Shown piece after piece: positions 1 through 5,254 of a DNA stretch of 27,941 nt. Each line of letters begins with the position of its first letter. Position 1 is the first letter of the stretch. A program made the translations under genes and the position numbers. The DNA is taken from the IMG/VR virus record IMGVR_UViG_3300043427_003710, positions 1 through 27,941 of that record; one strand, 5' to 3'. The notes beneath the pieces were generated by a model. It saw only the letters and a list, made by a program, of their open reading frames with translations. It did not search any database and was not told the origin of the DNA. The stretch is from a virus.

Positions 1-170
1 GGGCTGGCTCAATTTCAAGTACATCTAGGGTTTTGCAAATCGGCAATGATAATGCCGGCAACTTTCTCAATGGCTACATCGACGACCTTCGTATCACCAA
101 GGGCGTAGCCCGCTACACAGCCAACTTCACGCCACCGACCGAGCCTTTTCCCAACGGAGTGAACGGATGA
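1..170 (+). CDS. C-terminal end of a LamG/concanavalin-like tail protein (5' truncated)
   Basis: The reading frame is open from base 3 to a TGA at 168-170 and encodes 55 residues. They contain the pattern [20 protein letters not shown] followed by a Pro-rich end. This is the usual last strand and tail of laminin-G/concanavalin-like lectin domains in phage fibres and other virion proteins, where it forms part of a beta-sandwich that often binds glycans. The start lies outside the window, so total length and N-terminal function are unknown. The stop overlaps the ATG at 167 (ATGA), so translation may be coupled to the following mini-ORF. The domain type is fairly sure; placing it in the tail rests on its neighbours. 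Confidence 0.75.
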   Translation, partial: AGSISSTSRVLQIGNDNAGNFLNGYIDDLRITKGVARYTANFTPPTEPFPNGVNG

Positions 171-220
171 CTTACCTCTTAACCACTGCCACTAATCACA
201 CCTGGAGGATGGTGCCATGA
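167..220 (+). CDS. 17-aa mini-ORF linking two tail genes by ATGA overlaps
   Basis: An ATG at 167-169 overlaps the stop of the upstream lectin gene. The frame runs 17 codons ([17 protein letters not shown]) to a TGA at 218-220, which overlaps the ATG of the next gene at 217. Both junctions are the four-base ATGA that typically couples translation. A GGAGG sequence at about 202-206 inside the mini-ORF also serves as ribosome binding site for the 217 gene. The peptide has no recognisable domain. It may be a true small protein, a leader that only carries ribosomes across the gap, or the relic of a longer gene. Confidence 0.4.
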   Translation: MTYLLTTATNHTWRMVP

Positions 221-1077
221 GTTGGGTTATTACAGGCGTTAGCAAGCCTCCATTGCTGTTAGATACCTATTCCGGTGCCGCTGCCGCTTACAGCCTTCGC
301 AGCTTGAGCCTCGCTTATGGCGGGTCAGTTGTTCGTGTCAGGCGTTCCAGCGACAACACCGAACAAGACTTTACTGCTGCTCAGATTACGGATGGAACGC
401 TGACTACGTTCTGTGGTGCTGGTAACGGTTTTGTGCGGACTTGGTACGACCAGAGCGGAAATGGCAGAAACGCAACGCAAGCCACGACAGGCAACCAGCC
501 TCAGATTGTCAGCAATGGAACCTTGCTTACTGAAGGGTCAAAGCCTGTACTTAGTTTTATTGCTGCAAGCAATACTTATTTAACAGCAAACTCTCTCGCA
601 AGCGTTTACGCCGGGACAAATCAGCCCCTATCATCTTTTGCTGTTCTAAAAGGAACAAGGGCAAACGTTACCGAAGAATTATATGCTTTTGGAACTGCAG
701 GGTCTGGAATTGCAAGATACATTGTAATCCGGCGCAACGCGACTGGCCAGCATCGAGCAGTTACTAACGACGGAACCACTACGGTCAGCCTTTTGGGCGG
801 AACGACAAACACCGCCACTCATCTGCGCTCTGACATCAGGCCAGGTGCAACCCTTTCAACATTTGTCAATGGCACCGTCCTAGCAGACATTAACGCAGCC
901 AGCTTCTCTGTGGGCTCAGTTAGTCTCAATGAGTTTGACATAGGCAACTGGGCCCAAGGGGGCTACACGACTCCCTTTGATGGTAGATTTTTTGAGCTGA
1001 TATTTTACCCTTCTAGTCAATCAGCAAATCGCACCGCAATAGAGTCCAACATAAACTCCCACTACGCTATCTACTGA
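217..1077 (+). CDS. Lectin-fold tail protein, probable receptor-binding or fibre protein
   Basis: A 286-residue protein. Residues about 20-110 carry the pattern AYSLRSL...VVRVRRSSDN...FTAAQI...FCGAGNGFVRTWYDQSGNGRNA. I recognise this as the concanavalin-like region resembling the 'catalytic' fold of arabinofuranosidase B, common in phage and prophage surface proteins. The second half looks like the same jelly-roll continuing to a strand-rich end. It probably sits on the virion surface and binds host glycans; hydrolase activity is not implied. The start is supported by GGAGG 10 nt upstream and by ATGA coupling to the preceding mini-ORF. The gene is more AT-rich than the assembly genes downstream, as fits an exchangeable receptor-binding module. 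Confidence 0.7.
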   Translation: MSWVITGVSKPPLLLDTYSGAAAAYSLRSLSLAYGGSVVRVRRSSDNTEQDFTAAQITDGTLTTFCGAGNGFVRTWYDQSGNGRNATQATTGNQPQIVSNGTLLTEGSKPVLSFIAASNTYLTANSLASVYAGTNQPLSSFAVLKGTRANVTEELYAFGTAGSGIARYIVIRRNATGQHRAVTNDGTTTVSLLGGTTNTATHLRSDIRPGATLSTFVNGTVLADINAASFSVGSVSLNEFDIGNWAQGGYTTPFDGRFFELIFYPSSQSANRTAIESNINSHYAIY

Positions 1078-1187
1078 GCAGCCCTCGTAGTGTCCCCGGA
1101 AAAGAGATCGGCTTGATGTAGTATTGAGGTGGGCCAGCGCAGCGCCAACTGCCTGACCCGTGACCAGATCCACCGTTACTGGACCCA

Positions 1188-2069
1188 ATGACGCAAGCCT
1201 ACCCGGCGGGCACTGCCCTGCCCACGCTCCAAGATGCCTGGAGCATGTTCCTACAAGAGCGCAGCATCTCGCTCTCGCCAACCAGTCTCTGCACTGATTA
1301 CGCGCAGGCGACAAAGTGGCTCAATCGTTGCCCTGTTCACGACATCGAACAAGGGCGGCAAGTACTGATCTGGATGCTCCAGCAAAAGCCGGCCAAATCA
1401 GCCTGGCGCGTGTGTACGTTTGTGCGCAGCTTTTACAAGTGGGCAGCGTCTGAAGATATCGGCTTACTGGAGCGCAATCCTGTGGCCAACTTCAAGCTGC
1501 CCAAGCCACCGCAACAGGACAAGGATATTGTCGTGATTCCAAAGAGCGAAATAAACCTGATCCTGATTGCGCTGAAAGCAAAAAGCCATCACCGTGGCAC
1601 TGACTGGTCGCTGTATGCGGAGTTCATGCTGCAGACAGGAATGCGAACTGGTGAGGTCAGGGCCTTGAAGTGGTCTGACGTGGAGGAAAACCGAGTCCAC
1701 GTACACAGCAATTACACATTGACCCATGGCCATAAGAACAGCACAAAGACCAACAAGCGCCGATGGGTGCCGTTAAACCAGAGGGCTTTTGAGATCCTTG
1801 AGGAGGTGGACAAGTCGAGTGAATACATGTTCCCTTGGAACAGGTACGCCTTCCAATCTTTCTTTAGAGACAAGGTTGATCAACTTCACGCCGCAGGGCT
1901 TGTGAAACACCGCTACCGCCCATACGATCTCCGCCACGTGGCGATCAGCCGCTGGCTAGAAGCGGGGATTCCAGTGGCGCAGGTGGCCAACTGGGCAGGC
2001 AATACCAACGAAGTGGTTTGGCGCCACTACGCAAACAACACTCAGGAATATGAAATGCCAGTTCTATAA
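1188..2069 (+). CDS. int: Tyrosine recombinase / phage integrase
   Basis: A 293-residue protein with an N-terminal SAM-like core-binding region (about 10-105) and a C-terminal catalytic domain (about 115-293). Visible catalytic positions are R153 (TGMRTGEVRAL), a beta-hairpin lysine near K187, R249 in PYDLRH and the nucleophile Y281 in WRHYAN. Two usual histidines are replaced: the first of HxxR is Y246, and the His of the LGH box is N272 (AGN). Such substitutions occur in the family, so activity is plausible but unproven. It would catalyse site-specific integration or excision through a 3'-phosphotyrosine. The gene lies between tail genes and a late motif, has its own terminator, and shows no clear Shine-Dalgarno. 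An in-frame TGA at 1161 makes ATG 1188 the natural start. No excisionase or repressor is adjacent. Confidence 0.93.
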   Translation: MTQAYPAGTALPTLQDAWSMFLQERSISLSPTSLCTDYAQATKWLNRCPVHDIEQGRQVLIWMLQQKPAKSAWRVCTFVRSFYKWAASEDIGLLERNPVANFKLPKPPQQDKDIVVIPKSEINLILIALKAKSHHRGTDWSLYAEFMLQTGMRTGEVRALKWSDVEENRVHVHSNYTLTHGHKNSTKTNKRRWVPLNQRAFEILEEVDKSSEYMFPWNRYAFQSFFRDKVDQLHAAGLVKHRYRPYDLRHVAISRWLEAGIPVAQVANWAGNTNEVVWRHYANNTQEYEMPVL

Positions 2070-2078
2070 GCCTCTACT

Positions 2079-2110
2079 GCCGGGTGCTGCGCCAACAGCC
2101 CCGGCTTTTT
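2079..2110 (+). terminator. Rho-independent terminator after the integrase gene
   Basis: GCCGGG (2079-2084) pairs with CCCGGC (2100-2105) and GCTG (2086-2089) pairs with CAGC (2096-2099). A single bulged T lies at 2085 and the loop is CGCCAA; five T residues follow (2106-2110). It begins 9 nt after the integrase stop and separates the integrase from the next late unit. Confidence 0.85.
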
Positions 2111-2120
2111 GCTGCTGGAA

Positions 2121-2143
2121 CGGGAACCTAGGTGTGTACACAC
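2121..2143 (+). promoter_or_regulatory. Late start-associated motif copy 1, with a GTGTGTACACAC palindrome
   Basis: CGGGAACCTAGGTGTGTAC lies just after the integrase terminator, and its CTAGG core ends 20 nt before the ATG at 2153. It matches the element repeated before other virion genes (5219, 11582, 14911, 16046 and others). The copy also contains a perfect 12-bp palindrome, GTGTGTACACAC, at 2132-2143. I read it as a promoter, possibly with an operator; no -35 box is apparent. Confidence 0.6.
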
Positions 2144-2152
2144 AACCGTGCC

Positions 2153-2293
2153 ATGGCCGTCAAAGCAAAGGCAGGCTCCGCTGGAACGCGCATCCTGTTT
2201 ACGCCCGGTAAACCCAAGCGGGTCCGCCAAGGTCAGGGCCAGCACTCCAAACCGAACCACGGCCGAAAGCCGTACCGCGGCCAGGGCAAGTAG
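2153..2293 (+). CDS. Small basic phage protein (46 aa)
   Basis: ATG 2153 to TAG 2291-2293 encodes 46 residues: MAVKAKAGSAGTRILFTPGK, then a Lys/Arg/Gln/Gly-rich tail ending YRGQGK. I recall similar short basic proteins near the capsid and connector genes of cyanophages; their function is unknown to me. The composition suggests nucleic-acid binding or an RNA- or DNA-associated role, which is inference. It is preceded by a late motif at 20 nt and followed by another late motif before the next gene, so it may form its own short unit. A 73-residue frame over the same bases (2109-2330) looks like a shadow. Confidence 0.7.
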   Translation: MAVKAKAGSAGTRILFTPGKPKRVRQGQGQHSKPNHGRKPYRGQGK

Positions 2294-2304
2294 CTGGAAC
2301 GACC

Positions 2305-2324
2305 ACGGGAAAACTAGGGTAACG
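2305..2324 (+). promoter_or_regulatory. Late start-associated motif copy 2
   Basis: ACGGGAAAACTAGGGTAACG, with the CTAGG core at 2314-2318, lies 16 nt before ATG 2335. No Shine-Dalgarno separates it from the start codon. It has the same layout as the other copies. Confidence 0.62.
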
Positions 2325-2334
2325 GTCTAGTCTC

Positions 2335-2904
2335 ATGCCCGCTTCGATTACGGCCACGGTCGGCAGCGCCTCGGCCAACTCCTACCTGTCGATCGCGGCT
2401 GCGGACACCCTCGCCGAGACCATGCTCGGCACCCTGGCGTGGACCACCGCCACCACCGACCAGAAGACCCGCGCCCTCATCACCGCCACCCGCGGCCTCG
2501 ACACCCTCACCTGGATCGGCAGTCCTGCAAGCACGACGCAAGCCTTGGACTGGCCCCGCTCCGACGTGGAGTGTGACGGCGTCGAGTACCCCGACGACGA
2601 GATCCCCGAGCAAATCCAGTACAGCACCTTCGACCTCGCCAACGCCCTCCTCACCACCCCCACCCTCCTCCAAAGCAGCACCGGCACCGCCGCCGAGATC
2701 GTCCCAGGTGTCCCCAACCGCGACCTGGCACGCCTCAAACTCGACGTCATGGAGCTGGAGTGGCGCACCGACGTCTCCTCCGCCTCCCAAGCAATCGTCA
2801 GCCCCCTCTCCGCCCTCCCCCACCTCGCCACCATCCTGGGCTGCCTGACCACCAGCACCATCCCCGGTGGCACGGGCAAAATCATGGCCCGCGTCCGCAG
2901 TTAA
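2335..2904 (+). CDS. DnaT-like head-completion / head-tail adaptor protein
   Basis: A 189-residue protein with the pattern ALITATRGLDTLTWIGSP...QALDWPRSDVECDG (about residues 45-85). This resembles the phage 'DnaT-like ssDNA-binding' family found between major capsid and tail genes. Despite the family name, position and length match head-completion or adaptor proteins that sit under the portal. A helical middle (IPEQIQYSTFDLANALL) is typical of connector proteins. It is the first gene after a late motif and is followed by the sigma-like gene at 2956. The family assignment is moderately sure and the adaptor role is inferred from position. Confidence 0.7.
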   Translation: MPASITATVGSASANSYLSIAAADTLAETMLGTLAWTTATTDQKTRALITATRGLDTLTWIGSPASTTQALDWPRSDVECDGVEYPDDEIPEQIQYSTFDLANALLTTPTLLQSSTGTAAEIVPGVPNRDLARLKLDVMELEWRTDVSSASQAIVSPLSALPHLATILGCLTTSTIPGGTGKIMARVRS

Positions 2905-2955
2905 CACCCAACGTGGCAAACTGCAGCCCATAAGCGCGGCCTGTAGGCTGTGACT

Positions 2956-3489
2956 ATGGCCGCAGCAAGCCCCACAAAACCCAAGCGCACCCGCACGGGC
3001 TACCTCGCAACCCCCCTCACCCGCGAGGAGCAGCGCAGCGTTGGAGCGCTGTACCGCCAACACGGAGGCCTCATCGCACTGATGGGCCGCAAGATGTGCC
3101 GCAAATACCGCTTCCTCCGCAAAGAGGACATCTACAGCAGCATCGATATCGCCTTCATCAAAACCTGCCGCGCCTGGAACCCCGCCAAAGGCACCTTCTC
3201 CACCCTCCTCACCGTTTTCTCCGAAGGCGAGATCCGCCACTTCATCCGCGACCACAACTGGGAAATCAAGGCGCCCGCGGCAGTCAGAACCATGGGCCAA
3301 CAAGCCCGCTACATGCTCCGCGACGGCAAAACCCGCTCCGAAGTCCTCCTCGCCCTCAACACCACCGAGGAAAAACTCAAGCTCGCCCTCACCGCCACCG
3401 AGTCCATCGACCACGAAATCAAAGACTTCAACCTCCACCTCTGCCCCCGCCCCACCCCGATGGAACTCCTGGAGGAAACAGGCATCTAG
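2956..3489 (+). CDS. Small sigma-70-like protein lacking region 4 (candidate late sigma factor)
   Basis: A 177-residue protein from ATG 2956; a GTG two codons earlier at 2950 is possible. Residues about 55-110 read EDIYSSIDIAFIKTCRAWNP, then a KGTFSTLLTVFSEGEIRHFIRD stretch and KAPAAVRTM. This matches sigma region 2 of the SigB/SigF type: acidic start, FxPxKGxFST, GEIRxFxRDHxW, then basic-Pro. Residues about 115-145 (GKTRSEVLLALNTTEEKLKL) resemble region 3. Only about 30 residues follow, with no region 4 helix-turn-helix, so a -35 element would not be read. Known parallels for truncated phage sigma factors include T4 gp55. The gene lies among virion genes whose upstream motifs lack -35 boxes, which suggests it directs RNA polymerase to them; this is inference. 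A degenerate motif copy (CTGTAGGCTGTGAC, 2941-2954) precedes it. Confidence 0.65.
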   Translation: MAAASPTKPKRTRTGYLATPLTREEQRSVGALYRQHGGLIALMGRKMCRKYRFLRKEDIYSSIDIAFIKTCRAWNPAKGTFSTLLTVFSEGEIRHFIRDHNWEIKAPAAVRTMGQQARYMLRDGKTRSEVLLALNTTEEKLKLALTATESIDHEIKDFNLHLCPRPTPMELLEETGI

Positions 3490-3492
3490 CAC

Positions 3493-3513
3493 GCGGGCAA
3501 ACTAGGGTATAAC
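3493..3513 (+). promoter_or_regulatory. Late start-associated motif copy 3
   Basis: Bases 3493-3513 contain GCGGGCAAACTAGGGTATAAC, split here as GCGGGCAAA-CTAGGG-TATAAC. TATAAC (3508-3513) is the best -10-like match of the set. Seventeen bases upstream is TCTAGC, unlike a -35 box. The CTAGG core ends 22 nt before ATG 3529 of the tail-tube gene, with no Shine-Dalgarno between. Confidence 0.65.
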
Positions 3514-3528
3514 GATTGCGCCCTAGGC

Positions 3529-4290
3529 ATGGCTACCGGTTCCTTTTTCGCTAGCCTCGGCTACAAGATGTACGTGAAGCTGGGCAGTTCCGCCAGCAGC
3601 ATCCCGACCACATCGGCTGGCATGACCCGCATCCTGTCGCTGGACAACACCGGCATCCAGGGCACCTCCGAGTCGACCTCTGTCGTCGACTACGACTCCG
3701 AGCAGGGCTTCCAGTCCAACCTCATCACGAGCCAGAGCTACAGCATCCCCTGCTCAATGAACCTCGACGTCACCGACGGTGGCTACGAGATCCTCAAGAA
3801 GGCCGCCATCAACGCCGCCTCTGGCACCCTCCTGGAGTGGTACCGCGAAACCCCCGTAACTGACGCCTCCGGCGACAACCCCGAAGTCCACTCCGGCCTC
3901 GCCCAAATTGGCGATTTCTCCGAGGACATCACCGCCGGCAACATCGCCAAGGTGACCTTCACCCTGACCGGCTACGGCGTCTACTACTTCTTCCCCCAGG
4001 GCAACCCCATCGCCACCCTGACCGTCACCACCGCTGGCTCGGGCCTGACCCCCGCCACCTACAGCGGCGTGGCCCTGATCTCCGTCAACCCCGCTACCGG
4101 CATCTGCTCCGGCAAAGGTGCCACCGCTGACATCGTCGTCGCCGCCGGCGGCACCGTCACCGCAGCCCCCACCATCGTCGCCGGTGGCACCAACTACGCA
4201 GTCGGCCACATCCTCACCGTCGGCGCCGGCACCGTCGGCGACGCTGGCGCGGACGTCCGGCCCACCTTCACCGTTGCCACCGTCTCCTGA
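3529..4290 (+). CDS. Major tail tube protein with a C-terminal decoration domain
   Basis: A 253-residue protein. The N-terminal two thirds (GYKMYVKLGSS...TRILSLDNTGIQGTSES...VVDYDSEQGFQSN...MNLDVTDGGYEILKKA...TGYGVYYF) fits a siphovirus tail-tube subunit that stacks as hexamers around the tape measure. From about residue 165 a glycine/threonine-rich segment (ATLTVTTAGSGLTPATYSGV, later ATADIVVAAGGTVTAAPTIV and GGTNYAVGHILTV) resembles beta-sandwich decoration domains often appended to phage tail-tube proteins. The gene has its own late motif upstream and a strong terminator downstream, as expected for a highly expressed structural protein. The expected chaperone gene does not follow; inverted genes lie before the tape measure instead. 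Confidence 0.82.
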   Translation: MATGSFFASLGYKMYVKLGSSASSIPTTSAGMTRILSLDNTGIQGTSESTSVVDYDSEQGFQSNLITSQSYSIPCSMNLDVTDGGYEILKKAAINAASGTLLEWYRETPVTDASGDNPEVHSGLAQIGDFSEDITAGNIAKVTFTLTGYGVYYFFPQGNPIATLTVTTAGSGLTPATYSGVALISVNPATGICSGKGATADIVVAAGGTVTAAPTIVAGGTNYAVGHILTVGAGTVGDAGADVRPTFTVATVS

Positions 4291-4318
4291 TAACGGCAGA
4301 CTCAACCCGTCCCCACCC

Positions 4319-4344
4319 AACCCCGCCCACCAGCGGGGTTTTTT
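4319..4344 (+). terminator. Strong terminator after the tail-tube gene, between convergent genes
   Basis: AACCCCGC (4319-4326) pairs with GCGGGGTT (4333-4340) around a CCACCA loop, followed by a T run to 4344. It ends + strand transcription of the tail-tube unit before the inverted genes. On the minus strand the hairpin also lies just beyond the stop of the 4354-4788 gene, but there only two T follow the stem, so termination in that direction should be weaker. Confidence 0.9.
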
Positions 4345-4353
4345 ATTGCACCC

Positions 4354-4788
4354 CTACCTCGTAACCCGCCACCTCTCCGCAAACAGCTCCAGCGCCGGCA
4401 ACGCCTGGTACGTCGCATCAATCCAGTTCCTCGCAACCTGCGGAGGCTGCACCGATTCCCCAAAGCTGTTCGTGTAGCTTCCGTACCTGCCCACAGCCAC
4501 GTTCAGCGCATAAGGCGCCTGCCATGTAATAGTCATCGCGTTGTTCTGCACCTGTGGCTCCTGGCGCGACTGCAGCAGCGTCCCACTGTCCACGATGTCC
4601 CGCGGAGACCCAACCACCTCCCGACTGAACCGCCGCACTGTCTGGTTTGGCCAAAACCACTTCACACTCGTAATCTGCCGATCTGCCTCAGCCGCGTAGA
4701 TCGGTCCGAGCTGCTGCAACACCTTCTCCGTCCGAGCCAGCAGCTTCTCGGCATTCCACTCTTTCAGCTGGAGCGACACCTGTGCCAT
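4354..4788 (-). CDS. HK97 gp10-like neck / tail-completion protein (inverted)
   Basis: A 144-residue protein. Residues about 60-105 (SPRDIVDSGTLLQSRQEPQV, then MTITWQAPYALNVAVGRYG) show the pattern of HK97 gp10-like neck proteins: IVDSGxLxxS, then vxWxxPYAxxVxxG. A C-terminal NWIDATYQAL helix follows. Such proteins sit at the head-tail interface and complete the neck or tail terminator. The ATG at 4788 overlaps the stop of the 4788-5183 gene (ATGA), so the two are co-translated. Both run against the surrounding virion genes and end just short of a terminator hairpin shared with the convergent tail-tube gene. The role is inferred from motif and neighbours. Confidence 0.72.
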   Translation of the reverse strand: MAQVSLQLKEWNAEKLLARTEKVLQQLGPIYAAEADRQITSVKWFWPNQTVRRFSREVVGSPRDIVDSGTLLQSRQEPQVQNNAMTITWQAPYALNVAVGRYGSYTNSFGESVQPPQVARNWIDATYQALPALELFAERWRVTR

Positions 4789-5183
4789 CAGGTCTGCTTC
4801 CGCGACACCAACCGAATCTTCGGCCCCAGCGCCGAGGCAAGCGTACCCCCCAGCAACCCACTGGTCCCATACGGCAGCCGCGCCTCCAGCACCTCACAAT
4901 CCACAGCCCCCTGGCCCGCAAACACCAGGCTGCCAGACGTACCAGCGATCACCCGAGCATCCAACCCCCCAGCACTCGTCACATACCCCTCAAACAAAGT
5001 GGTGACCTGGTTCACCCCCGGATACACCACCTCATTGACGCTCTCGCCCTTGAGGTAGGCACTGACCACGACCGTCGTCGTGTTGGGCACCACGTTCCCC
5101 GTATCGGGGTCCACCGTGGTCCCAGCCGCCGTCACCGTGAACGTGACCGTCGCATTATCCAGTGCTGCCAGCGCAGTTGCCAC
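4788..5183 (-). CDS. Head-tail joining-type protein (inverted)
   Basis: A 131-residue protein with a GTG start at 5183 (VATALAALDNATVTFTVTAAG). It is rich in Thr, Val and Gly, with alternating beta-strand patterns (NTTTVVVSAYLKG, VTTLFEGYVTS, CEVLEARLPYG). I do not recognise a named family. Its size, beta content and ATGA coupling to the HK97 gp10-like gene suggest a head-closure or stopper-type connector. A late motif on the minus strand (5200-5218) lies 22 nt before its start, the same spacing as for + strand genes, which supports the GTG. The upstream spacer separates it divergently from the tape-measure gene. Confidence 0.65.
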   Translation of the reverse strand: MATALAALDNATVTFTVTAAGTTVDPDTGNVVPNTTTVVVSAYLKGESVNEVVYPGVNQVTTLFEGYVTSAGGLDARVIAGTSGSLVFAGQGAVDCEVLEARLPYGTSGLLGGTLASALGPKIRLVSRKQT

Positions 5184-5199
5184 AGATCGCTGGTACGCC

Positions 5200-5218
5200 T
5201 ACACACCTAGTTTTCCTC
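5200..5218 (-). promoter_or_regulatory. Late start-associated motif copy on the minus strand
   Basis: Read on the minus strand, bases 5218-5200 give GAGGAAAACTAGGTGTGTA, almost the same as the + strand copy at 2121. The CTAGG core ends 22 nt before the GTG at 5183. It faces away from the + strand copy at 5219-5237, so the two make a compact divergent pair. Its orientation follows the inverted genes, which argues that the motif is functional. Confidence 0.65.
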
Positions 5219-5237
5219 AGGCAACCTAGGGTATAGG
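5219..5237 (+). promoter_or_regulatory. Late start-associated motif before the tape-measure gene
   Basis: AGGCAACCTAGGGTATAGG has its CTAGG core ending 24 nt before GTG 5255. The -10-like TATAGG is at 5232-5237. No -35 box is visible; upstream is the AT-rich end of the divergent minus-strand copy. Confidence 0.63.
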
Positions 5238-5254
5238 CGGCACCGACATCCCCC

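Noticed and set aside
24-40. CTAGGG sequence near the start of the window as another late motif
   Set aside because: It is inside the lectin coding frame, lacks the GGAAA part, and no credible gene starts about 20 nt downstream.
1078-1187. Possible attP core next to the integrase
   Set aside because: No repeat or tRNA-like segment could be recognised without the host sequence; left as unassigned spacer.
2314-3492. Long minus-strand ORF (392 aa)
   Set aside because: It lies wholly antisense to the DnaT-like and sigma-like genes, and its Gly/Glu/Val-rich low-complexity sequence is typical of shadows in GC-rich DNA.
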